Source: DATGHS01 sp035307785 (GTDB lineage: Bacteria; Planctomycetota; Planctomycetia; Gemmatales; Gemmataceae). Taken from it: 34,006 bases of DNA. The stretch lies in the NCBI GenBank assembly GCA_035307785.1, contig DATGHS010000158.1:1-34006 (forward strand), written 5' to 3'. Positions 8,354-15,591 of this stretch are shown piece by piece. The position numbers and the translations under genes were made by a program. The notes below the pieces were generated by a model that saw only the letters and a program-made list of their open reading frames with translations, did no database searches and was not told the origin of the DNA. Numbering within the stretch: position 1 is the first letter of the stretch; every line of letters begins with the position of its first letter.

Positions 8354-9919
8354 GTGCGCAGCCGGTGGATTCGCAGCCTGGCAATCAGCGTGCTCACGCT
8401 CGGCGCGGTGGCGATGGTCGTGTACGCCGCCGGCGGGCGGATCTTCAGTCCCGGCGCGCTCAATGCCGAAGCGCGCGACGGCGTGCAACTGGGCGGCGTG
8501 CGCTCCCATGCCGAGATTGACGGCCAGTGCTCCGCCTGTCACGCCGCTCCCTGGAGCCGCACGACCATGGCCGCGCGCTGCCTCAATTGCCACTCCGACG
8601 TGCGAACTCAAATTGATGCTCATGCCCCATTGCACGGCAAAATGGCGGATGCCATGCAATGCCGCACCTGCCACTCCGAGCACAACGGCCCCCATGCCGC
8701 GCTCACGAGCCTCGAGCAATTCGACCACGACATGGCCGCCTTCCCGCTCACCGGTAAACACCGAGACGTGGAATGCCAGGGCTGCCACAAAAGCAAAGTG
8801 TTTCTGGGCACGCCGCAAAGATGCGTTACCTGCCATGCCGATCCGGTCGTACATAAGGGAAAATTCGGCACGGAATGCAGCCAGTGCCATTCCACCGCCA
8901 CCTGGAAAAGCACCTCGGGAATGAACCTGGCCAAGGGCACATTCAGTCACAACACCACCGGCTTTCCGCTCACCGGCAAGCATTCGATAGTGGAATGCAA
9001 GTCATGCCACGTAAGCAACGTGTTCAAAGGAACAGCGAAAACGTGCGCTTCCTGCCATGCCGAGCCGCAGGTCCACAGAGGCAAGTTCGGCACCGAGTGC
9101 GGCAGTTGCCACACCACGGCAACTTGGAAAAACGCCGGCGGAGCGCTGGCCGACCTGCAAGGAAAATTCAACCACGATCTGGCCGCGTTCAAACTTACCG
9201 GCATGCACAAGATGGTGGAATGCGCGGCTTGCCACAAGAACAATATGTTCAAGGGCACCGCCCAAAGTTGCTCCGCTTGTCATGCCGAACCGGTGGTTCA
9301 CAAAGGAAAATTCGGCTCCGACTGTGTGCACTGTCATTCAACGGCGACGTGGAAGAACACGGGCGACGCGGTGGGCTGGCTGAAGGAGAATTTCAACCAT
9401 GAACTCGCGGCCTTCAAACTCACCGGCAAGCACAAGACGGTGGACTGCGCAGCCTGCCACGTAAACAACGTCTTCAAAGGCGCCGCCCAGACCTGCGTCA
9501 AGTGCCATGCCGAACCGCAAGTCCATAAAGGCAAATTCGGCCAGGAATGCGCCCAGTGCCATTCCACGGAAACCTGGAAGGGCGCGAAGTTCAAGCACAC
9601 GTTTCCGCTCGACCACGGCCGGCGCGGCCGGGTAATCGAGTGCGTCACCTGCCATAACAAGCCCAACGACATGAAGGCTTACACCTGCTACGGTTGCCAT
9701 GAGCATGAGGAAGCCCGCATCGCGCGCAAACACCCGAAGCTCAATGCCATGCAGTTACAGAATTGCGTGAAATGCCACCCCACCGGACGCGAAAACGAAC
9801 GCCGCGGCGGTGAGCGCGAACGCGAGAGGGAACGTGACGACGATGGCGGTGCCGAAGACGGCGCGCTGGAGCGCTGGTTGAAGCAGGGCGATCGGTTTGC
9901 AATCAAGGAATGGAAGTGA
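8354..9919 (+). CDS. Secreted multihaem cytochrome c (18 CxxCH motifs, cytochrome c3/c7-like triheme repeats)
   Basis: A 521-aa protein with an N-terminal signal or anchor (residues 6-26) and eighteen CxxCH haem-binding motifs. They fall into six groups of three. Four central groups are tandem copies of a unit of about 75 residues with the order TGKH - CxxCH - VFKGT - CxxCH - HKGKFG - CxxCH - TxTWK; the first and last groups are more diverged. This suggests a wire-like electron conduit built by duplication of a triheme domain. The GTG start has GGAG eight bases upstream. The C-terminus is a charged tail (Arg/Glu, then Asp) ending DRFAIKEWK. It belongs with the b-type cytochrome upstream. The terminal acceptor or donor is unknown. 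Confidence 0.92.
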   Translation: MRSRWIRSLAISVLTLGAVAMVVYAAGGRIFSPGALNAEARDGVQLGGVRSHAEIDGQCSACHAAPWSRTTMAARCLNCHSDVRTQIDAHAPLHGKMADAMQCRTCHSEHNGPHAALTSLEQFDHDMAAFPLTGKHRDVECQGCHKSKVFLGTPQRCVTCHADPVVHKGKFGTECSQCHSTATWKSTSGMNLAKGTFSHNTTGFPLTGKHSIVECKSCHVSNVFKGTAKTCASCHAEPQVHRGKFGTECGSCHTTATWKNAGGALADLQGKFNHDLAAFKLTGMHKMVECAACHKNNMFKGTAQSCSACHAEPVVHKGKFGSDCVHCHSTATWKNTGDAVGWLKENFNHELAAFKLTGKHKTVDCAACHVNNVFKGAAQTCVKCHAEPQVHKGKFGQECAQCHSTETWKGAKFKHTFPLDHGRRGRVIECVTCHNKPNDMKAYTCYGCHEHEEARIARKHPKLNAMQLQNCVKCHPTGRENERRGGERERERERDDDGGAEDGALERWLKQGDRFAIKEWK

Positions 9920-9955
9920 TTCTTGTAGGGTGGCTGGAGCGCAGCGCAACCCACC
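9850..9955 (+). repeat. Left copy of a direct repeat: cytochrome tail plus GTAGGGTGG element
   Basis: This stretch covers the last codons of the multihaem cytochrome, its stop, and a short imperfect palindrome (GGTGG...CCACC enclosing GGAGCGCAGCGCAAC). A diverged second copy lies at 10563-10655. The best-matching core, from TTTGC through AAGGAATGGAAGTGATT to GCGCAGCGCAAC, is over 80% identical by eye. Confidence 0.7.
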
Positions 9956-9978
9956 GAAGAGACCTTCGGAGTGATGTC

Positions 9979-10557
9979 ATGCTGGAGCCGGAGATCGGGT
10001 GCGATTTCGCGCGCAAGTTCATCGAGAAGCGCCAAATACTGACCCGCACAATTGGTTGGCTGGACAGGGATTTGGTTTGGAAACTATTCATCATGACGGG
10101 AAGTTATTTCGGTTGGAGGCCAACATTTTTTGGGTTCAAGACATCAGCAGAGTACGATGTGATTCCGTTGGACCTAATCGCCAGAGCGGAGATCAGGGCA
10201 CGAGGGTTCCCGGCAAATAGACAAATTGTCGTCAAGTGGTGGGGAAAAGAGAATCAACTCCAAACAATGTCCTTCAATTTCTCGCCGATTTACACGCAAA
10301 CATGGATAGAAGCGTTTGAAGAGGCCGGCATTATCTTGGCCGGTGCAGAAAGATGTGACGCCCGGACTTTTAAAGGCTTCCTGCGGAATTATGCCTGGCT
10401 GATCTGGCCGCTAGCATCCATCGCTACGATCGCCACGATCTGTCAAACCTGTTGGGCACTATGGCCGGCGCACACCGGCCTTGCATTCGCTTTGTGCTCG
10501 GCTGGGGCCGCGATTGCTTTCATGTCGTATTACATATACCGGTCAATACGTTCTTAA
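9979..10557 (+). CDS. Hypothetical membrane protein, possible PH-like domain with two C-terminal helices
   Basis: I cannot assign a family. The 192-aa protein has a soluble N-terminal part of about 125 residues (LIARAEIRARGF, IVVKWWGKENQLQTMSF, TWIEAFEEAGI) that resembles small PH/GRAM-like bacterial domains in its beta-strand rhythm. It is followed by two hydrophobic helices near residues 135-157 and 163-184. The ATG at 9979 is preceded by GGAG at good spacing and is preferred to the earlier ATG at 9910, which would overlap the cytochrome. The codons are visibly less GC-rich than those of the neighbours, and the gene is bracketed by two copies of the cytochrome tail, both suggesting it was inserted here. 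Confidence 0.65.
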   Translation: MLEPEIGCDFARKFIEKRQILTRTIGWLDRDLVWKLFIMTGSYFGWRPTFFGFKTSAEYDVIPLDLIARAEIRARGFPANRQIVVKWWGKENQLQTMSFNFSPIYTQTWIEAFEEAGIILAGAERCDARTFKGFLRNYAWLIWPLASIATIATICQTCWALWPAHTGLAFALCSAGAAIAFMSYYIYRSIRS

Positions 10558-10562
10558 TGCGC

Positions 10563-10655
10563 TGCCGAAGAGGCCTCAGTGGCGACTGGCAGATTGGTTT
10601 GCGGTTAAGGAATGGAAGTGATTTTTTGTAGGGTGGGAGCGCAGCGCAACCTACC
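10563..10655 (+). repeat. Right copy of the direct repeat: remnant of cytochrome tail plus GTAGGGTGGG element
   Basis: In one frame this encodes DWFAVKEWK followed by TGA, matching DRFAIKEWK-stop at the end of the multihaem cytochrome. The same short palindromic element follows (GTAGGGTGGGAGCGCAGCG). It is not a gene; it is the remnant of a duplicated 3' end and lies just downstream of the orphan gene at 9979-10557. Confidence 0.7.
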
Positions 10656-10666
10656 TCTCCACTACC

Positions 10667-12049
10667 TCATTCCCCAAACAATGCCGCCTTCACCCCGCCG
10701 CTGCTCAGCGGCACCGTGCGCCCGAGCGCATCGCGCACTTCCTGCTTCGGATCGACGTCGAGCGATTGAAGGAGGCTGGCCGAAAGGTCAGCCGGCGTGA
10801 TCGGATCGCTCGCCGGATAAGCCGCGAAGCGGTCGGAGCGGCCGATGATGCGGCCGCCGGGCAGCGGCCCGCCGGCCACCAGCAGCGAATAGCACTGCGA
10901 CCAGTGATCGCGGCCGCTGGCATCCACGCCGTTGCCGGTGAATTGCCCAAAGCGCGGCGTGCGGCCAAATTCGCCCATGCACACCACCAGCGTGCTGGCG
11001 AGCAGGCCGCGCTCAGACAGGTCTTCCAAAAAAGCGGAGAAACATTGATCGAACGGCGGCAGCAATTCCTCGCGCAGTCGGCGGTTGTTGTTGAAGTGCG
11101 TGTCCCAGTGCGGCACCGGATTATTCACCTTCCCGCCCCAATAGACGGTCACGAGTCGCACCCCGGCCTCGACCAAGCGGCGGGCCAGCAGCAGGCTCTG
11201 GCCATATTTGTGCCGGCCGTAACGCTCGCGCACGCGCTGGGGCTCGTGCTGGATGTCGAAAGCCCGCCGCGTTGCTTCGGAAGTCAACAACGCCAGCGCC
11301 TGTTCTTGATAGCGGCCAAGATCTTCGAGCCGACGTTCTTGCGTGAGCGGTCCCAAGCCCTGGTCGAGCGCATGCAGCAACGACTTTCGGTTCGCGACTT
11401 GCGCGCCATCGGCAAGCTCTTGCAAGCCGGCGACAGAAAAATCATCGTCGTTTGGATCGCCGTAGATCGTGAATGGCGCATACGTAGCCCCCAAGAAGCC
11501 GCCGTTCTGGCCAGGGCAGGTGTACGGCCCATCGCTCACCGGGTCGGGCAACAACACGGCCGTTGGAACCGTACCCTGTGCCGGCCGGCCCAATGCAACC
11601 TGTGCCCCCAGGTGCGGAAAGTCATTTTCGGTGGGCGTGAAGGCAATTTGCTCGCGCGGCGGTGGGTTGCCGGTGGTCACGAAATAGGTGGCCGCATTGT
11701 GATTGATGGCCGAATGCGTCATCGACCGGACGATGCTGAAGCGATGCGCCTGCTTGGCCAAGAGCGGCAAGCACTCGGTGAACTGCATGCCGGGCACCGA
11801 CGTGGCTGCCGGCCGAAACTCGCCGCGAATTTCCGCCGGGGCATTTGGCTTCATGTCCCAGATATCAAGCTGGCTCGGCCCGCCATGCAAGAGGAACAGC
11901 ACGCAAGAGCGCGTAGCCCCCGCCGGCTTCCGCTCGGCCGCGTGCAGCAATTGCGGCAACGACAAGCCCAGCGCCCCCAGGCCGCCGAGCTGTAGCCAGC
12001 GGCGGCGAGTGAGCAACGAGCAATGTGAATCGGTTCGAGGCTGCCGCAC
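10667..12049 (-). CDS. DUF1501 family protein, Tat-exported (second copy)
   Basis: A 460-aa protein with a twin-arginine signal (TRRRWLQLGG, then a hydrophobic stretch to LLHAAE). DUF1501 motifs are clear: GGPSQLDIWDMKPNAPAEI, MGEFGRTPRFGQ and GRDHWSQCYS. The frame opens at 12094, but the GTG at 12049 has GGAGGAG six bases upstream, an excellent ribosome site, so I use it. It is a paralogue of the gene at 3546-4871 with many differences, not a recent duplicate. No DUF1549/DUF1553 partner is adjacent. It is divergent from the thioredoxin-like gene, and the 201-base gap between them shows no obvious structure. Confidence 0.92.
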   Translation of the reverse strand: MRQPRTDSHCSLLTRRRWLQLGGLGALGLSLPQLLHAAERKPAGATRSCVLFLLHGGPSQLDIWDMKPNAPAEIRGEFRPAATSVPGMQFTECLPLLAKQAHRFSIVRSMTHSAINHNAATYFVTTGNPPPREQIAFTPTENDFPHLGAQVALGRPAQGTVPTAVLLPDPVSDGPYTCPGQNGGFLGATYAPFTIYGDPNDDDFSVAGLQELADGAQVANRKSLLHALDQGLGPLTQERRLEDLGRYQEQALALLTSEATRRAFDIQHEPQRVRERYGRHKYGQSLLLARRLVEAGVRLVTVYWGGKVNNPVPHWDTHFNNNRRLREELLPPFDQCFSAFLEDLSERGLLASTLVVCMGEFGRTPRFGQFTGNGVDASGRDHWSQCYSLLVAGGPLPGGRIIGRSDRFAAYPASDPITPADLSASLLQSLDVDPKQEVRDALGRTVPLSSGGVKAALFGE

Positions 12050-12250
12050 GATTTGCTCCTCCTGCGAGGAGTATATCCTGTCGCTTCCATTCAACCAAGC
12101 CGGCCGGCGGTTTGCTTTGGTCGCCTATCGAAAGGCAACGCTCTCATCGCCTCGTAGGCCACATTTGTCCTCTTTTCTTCGGAATTTCTTTCGGTAGGAA
12201 TGATTCAGATACCATCTCCCGTTTCTGCTTAACCCCGGAGGATGCCCGTT

Positions 12251-13477
12251 ATGCGCCGACTTCTCCTCATAGCGCCTCTGCTGCTGGCTTTGTCGCCGGC
12301 CGTGTGGGCGCAAGACAAAGACAAACCCGACAAGCCGGACACCCCGGCGGCGTCGGCGGAGAAGGAACTCAAAGAACTGAATGCCGACTTCAACAAGGCC
12401 CAACAGGAGCTTTACAAGCCGCTGCAAGACGCCAAGAGCCAGGAAGAGGCGCTGAAGATCTTCGAAAAGGAAAAGATCGGCGAGAAGCAGGCCAAGATGA
12501 TTGCCGACTTCGCAAAGCGGGCGCTGGCCATTGCTGATAAGTACGCGAAGGAAAAAGACGCCGCCGCTGACGCCCTGATTTGGGTCGTCACGCACGCCGA
12601 AAGCGGATCCGAAAAGACCAAGGCTATTGACCTGATCATTCACGATCACATTTCGAACAAAAAGATCGAGACGACGGTCCTGCCCCGGCTTGTCGGCATG
12701 CCGTTGGAAGACAATGAAAAACTCTTCCGCGCTGTCGCCGAAAAGGCCGATACGCCCGACCGCAAGGCAACTGCCAAGCTTCAACTGGCCAAGTTCCTGA
12801 AGAGCAAGGCCGAAGCGGTGGAACAAGTCAAGGGGCTCGACGAAAACACCAAGAAAATGATCGAGATGCGGGTGGGCAAAGACGCGCTCGCCAAGATTGT
12901 TTCCGCAGACCCCGTCAAGGCGACGGCCGAAGCCGAGAAGCTCTTCGAGAGCATCGTCAAGGACGCGGACAAAGAGTCGATCAGCGCTTCCATCAAGGCA
13001 AATGCCGAATCGGAACTATTCGAGATGCAGCACCTTGCCATTGGCAAGCAGGCACAGGACATTGAGGGCGAAGACATCGACGGCAAGAAGTTCAAGCTGA
13101 GCGATTATAAGGGAAAGGTGGTGGTCATCGATTTCTGGGGGAATTGGTGAGGGCCTTGCCGGGCCATGTACCCGCACGAGCGGTCGCTCGTGAAACGGCT
13201 CGCCGATAAGCCTTTCGCTCTCGTGGGCGTCAATTCCGATAAAGACAAGGATGAACTGAAGAAGGCCATGGAGAAGGAAAACATCACCTGGCGCTCGTTC
13301 TGGGACGGCGGCAGCACCAACGGCCCGATCGCCAAGAAGTGGAATGTCCACGGCTGGCCGACGATCTATGTTCTGGATGACCAGGGCGTCATCCGCTACA
13401 AGAACGTCCGCGGCGAAGCCATGGATAAAGCCGTGGACGCGCTGCTGAAAGAGATGGAAGGGAAGTCGAAAAAGTAA
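12251..13477 (+). CDS. Candidate selenoprotein: secreted thioredoxin/TlpA-like protein with in-frame TGA (Sec) at the active site
   Basis: Read through TGA at 13148-13150, this frame gives 408 aa. Residues 1-20 are a signal peptide (ending VWAQ), about 25-265 are a Lys/Glu/Ala-rich helical region, and about 270-408 are a TlpA/AhpC-type thioredoxin domain. The active site reads DFWGNW-U300-GPC303-RAMYPH, so the TGA stands exactly where the first Cys of CGPC belongs. The domain continues without frameshift through VGVNSDKD, HGWPTIYVLD (with the cis-proline) and a last helix to TAA. A hairpin at 13175-13192 follows the TGA (see separate entry). GGAGG precedes both the ATG at 12242 and that at 12251; spacing favours 12251. 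If TGA were a true stop, the product would lose the catalytic site. The alternative is a point mutation or read error TGC to TGA. Confidence 0.8.
13151..13198 (+). promoter_or_regulatory. Candidate bacterial SECIS hairpin
   Basis: Directly after the in-frame TGA, a perfect 7-bp stem CACGAGC (13175-13181) / GCTCGTG (13186-13192) closes a GGTC loop (13182-13185). A lower CCG/CGG pairing (13172-13174 with 13196-13198) leaves an AAA bulge. Between the TGA and the hairpin, GGCC at 13152 and 13162 could form a small additional pairing. Bacterial SECIS elements lie inside the coding region just downstream of the UGA and present a G near the start of a small apical loop; E. coli fdhF has GGUCU there. 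That matches this hairpin. SelB binding is inferred. Confidence 0.6.
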
Positions 13478-13500
13478 TCCGTCTTTTGAATTCCTGCCGA

Positions 13501-13528
13501 AAGCCCAGGGACGGAAGTCCCTGGGCTT
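13501..13528 (+). terminator. Hairpin terminator after the thioredoxin-like gene
   Basis: A perfect 12-bp stem AAGCCCAGGGAC / GTCCCTGGGCTT with a GGAA loop begins 24 bases after the TAA and is followed by only a short T-rich stretch (ATTG). It probably ends or attenuates transcription before msrA. Confidence 0.65.
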
Positions 13529-13556
13529 ATTGCATCTGGCTGTCCGGAGTTTCGGC

Positions 13557-14249
13557 ATGCGCGGCCGGTTCGCCTGGTTGATTGTTGTTGGCGTGCTTGG
13601 CTGTGCCGCAGCGGCCGGTTGGTTCCTCTTCCAGGAAAGGAACCAGCCGCCCGAAGTCGCGAAGCTGTCTCGCTCTCCCTCCCACCCGCCGCCGGACGGC
13701 ACGCAACAAGCCACCTTTGGCGGCGGTTGCTTCTGGTGCACGCAAGTCTTGTTTCAGCAACTGAACGGCGTCCATTCCACGGTTTCCGGCTACAGCGGCG
13801 GAGCGATGCCGAATCCGACTTACGAACAAGTCTGCGCCGGCACGACCGGCCACGCCGAGGCTGTGCAAATCACCTACGATCCGGCCGTGATCTCTTACGA
13901 CGAACTACTCGAAGTCTTTTGGCGCACTCACGACCCAACGACGCGCAACCGCCAGGGCCACGACGTGGGCCCGCAGTATCGCTCGGTCATTTTCTACCAC
14001 AATGCCGATCAGCAAAAATTGGCTGAGAGTTACAAGCAGAAACTCGATGCCTCGGGCGCCTTCGATGGCCCCATTGTCACCGACATCGTCCCATTCACCG
14101 CATTCTACCCTGCGGAAAACTACCATCAGAATTACTATGTGGACCATGCCCGGCAGCCGTATTGTGCCACGATCATCGGGCCGAAATTGGATAAGTTTGA
14201 AAAGGTGTTTGCGGACAAATTGAAGCCAGAGCTGCGCGGGGAGCGCTAA
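13557..14249 (+). CDS. msrA: Peptide methionine sulfoxide reductase MsrA, membrane-anchored or exported
   Basis: MsrA reduces the S-epimer of methionine sulfoxide in proteins and is recycled by a thioredoxin-like donor. The catalytic GGCFWC motif is at residues 56-61 (C58 nucleophile), followed by GYSGG, PTYEQVCAGTTGHAE and the C-terminal YHQNYYVDH, all family hallmarks. The catalytic residue is Cys, not Sec. Residues 5-25 are hydrophobic, so the enzyme acts outside the cytoplasm or is anchored; there is a VLGC sequence, but the hydrophobic stretch continues past it, so a membrane anchor fits better than a lipoprotein. The ATG at 13557 has GGAG seven bases upstream and is preferred to 13530. 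It lies just downstream of the candidate selenothioredoxin, a plausible electron donor. Length 230 aa. Confidence 0.92.
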   Translation: MRGRFAWLIVVGVLGCAAAAGWFLFQERNQPPEVAKLSRSPSHPPPDGTQQATFGGGCFWCTQVLFQQLNGVHSTVSGYSGGAMPNPTYEQVCAGTTGHAEAVQITYDPAVISYDELLEVFWRTHDPTTRNRQGHDVGPQYRSVIFYHNADQQKLAESYKQKLDASGAFDGPIVTDIVPFTAFYPAENYHQNYYVDHARQPYCATIIGPKLDKFEKVFADKLKPELRGER

Positions 14250-14288
14250 AGTTGAGCGGGCGACACTAAGGGTCGCCCGCTCAACTTT
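14248..14288. terminator. Bidirectional terminator hairpin between msrA and narK
   Basis: A perfect 17-bp stem (arms 14248-14264 and 14272-14288, core GTTGAGCGGGCGAC) has a 7-base loop. The A-run on one side and T-run on the other give a U-tract in both directions. It separates the convergent msrA and narK genes and fills the whole 40-base gap. Confidence 0.85.
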
Positions 14289-14289
14289 G

Positions 14290-15591
14290 TTATTCCGCCC
14301 CGGCAGGTTGGAGCACCTGCTGCAGCGTGGGTTCGGCATGCACCGGCGCCGGTGTCGGCGCGGCGACTCTCTCCCAACCCCAGGCCACGGCGCGGATCAT
14401 CACGCCGGCCACGAGCGCTGTCAGGGCGAAGACCAGGAAGCCCGTCCCGTAGCTGCCGGTGCCCTTCTTCAGCAAGCCAAGCAAATTCGGCAGAAAGAAA
14501 CCGCCCAGCCCGCCGGCCGCGCCGACCAGTCCGGTCAGCACGCCGATCTCCTTCGGAAAACGTTGCGGCACAATCTGGAATACCGCCCCGTTGCCCATAC
14601 CCAGCATGCCCATCGTCACGGCGAGGAGAGTGGCCGCGAACCAGACCGGCGGCAGCGTGGCCACGCCGAAGAGCAGCAAGCCGATGCCGGCATACAACAG
14701 CAACAGCAGCCGCACGCCGCCCACGTGGTCCGCCAGGTAGCCGCCTACGGGCCGCAGGAATGAACCCGCGATCACGCAGGCCGTAGTAAAATAGCCGGCA
14801 TACACGGCCCCGCTCTTCGGATCGGTGCTGAAGTACTGATCTTTGAAGAATGTGTTCAGGAAACTCGCCAGACCCACGAAGCCCCCGAATGTGATTGAAT
14901 AGAAGAAGCAAAACCACCACGCGTCTTTCTTCGCCAGTACCTTCCCGTATTCGAGCAGCGACTTGGGCGCCGGCTGATTGGAGCTGTCCTTCGCCAAAAG
15001 AAAGAAGGTGATCCACGTCAGCGCCAGCGGAATCAGCGCCAGGCCGAAGACCGCGTGCCAACCCAGATACTTCGCCAGAATGGGGCCGAACAACGTGGCC
15101 AATGCCGTGCCGCTGTTGCCGGCCCCGGCAATGCCCATCGCCAGGCCCTGATGCTGCGGCGGATACCAGCGGCTGGCCAGCGGCAAGGCCACGGCGAAAC
15201 TCGCCCCGGCCACGCCCAGCATCAGGCCCACCAGCACCAATTCGGTCATCGAACCGGCCCAAAGCCAGCCGAGTAGAAGCGGGATTACCGACAACGTCAG
15301 CCCGATGAGTCCGGTGCGGCGAGCGCCAATGTGATCGGTCATCAAACCAAGGATGATGCGCAGAATCGAGCCGCCCAAAAGCGGCACCGCGACGAGAAAG
15401 CCTTTCTGCCCGGCAATCGACGCGAGATGCGCTTCCACGCTTACATCGGCCGGCTTTGGCCAAAGCTCGGCCGAGATGCTCACCGCCAGGGCGCCGATCA
15501 TCACCCAGATCATGAAGCTGATGTCGAAGTAGAGGAACGCACTCAGCAGCGTGGGCCAGTGGCCGGCTTTGCGGAATTCGCGAAGGTTCAT
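14290..15591 (-). CDS. narK: Nitrate/nitrite transporter, NNP family of the MFS
   Basis: A 433-aa cytoplasmic-membrane permease with about twelve hydrophobic helices. The two nitrate-porter signatures are recognisable: GLAMGIAGAGNSGTA in the first half and GNGAVFQIVPQRFPKE followed by GLVGAAGGLGG in the second. The MFS loop motif GLMTDHIGARR is present after helix 2. The ATG overlaps the stop of the nitrate reductase gene (ATGA at 15588-15591), so the two are translationally coupled and the protein most likely imports nitrate for assimilation. A Pro/Ala-rich C-terminal tail ends at the shared terminator. The choice between NarK- and NasA-type naming is only nomenclature; nitrate as substrate is well supported by context. 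Confidence 0.93.
   Translation of the reverse strand: MNLREFRKAGHWPTLLSAFLYFDISFMIWVMIGALAVSISAELWPKPADVSVEAHLASIAGQKGFLVAVPLLGGSILRIILGLMTDHIGARRTGLIGLTLSVIPLLLGWLWAGSMTELVLVGLMLGVAGASFAVALPLASRWYPPQHQGLAMGIAGAGNSGTALATLFGPILAKYLGWHAVFGLALIPLALTWITFFLLAKDSSNQPAPKSLLEYGKVLAKKDAWWFCFFYSITFGGFVGLASFLNTFFKDQYFSTDPKSGAVYAGYFTTACVIAGSFLRPVGGYLADHVGGVRLLLLLYAGIGLLLFGVATLPPVWFAATLLAVTMGMLGMGNGAVFQIVPQRFPKEIGVLTGLVGAAGGLGGFFLPNLLGLLKKGTGSYGTGFLVFALTALVAGVMIRAVAWGWERVAAPTPAPVHAEPTLQQVLQPAGAE

Noticed and set aside
8740..9600. DNA tandem repeat in the cytochrome as a mobile or unstable element
   Set aside because: The periodicity follows the protein's triheme units, with synonymous drift between copies, so it reflects domain duplication.
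13166..13477. A separate 103-aa gene beginning at the ATG after the TGA
   Set aside because: It begins in the middle of a thioredoxin active-site motif, lacks a ribosome site, is in frame with the upstream gene, and makes sense only as its continuation.
12251..13477. Genome-wide reassignment of TGA (for example to Trp) as the explanation for the in-frame TGA
   Set aside because: Several intact genes here, including nitrate reductase and the first DUF1501 gene, end in TGA, and Trp is encoded by TGG throughout.
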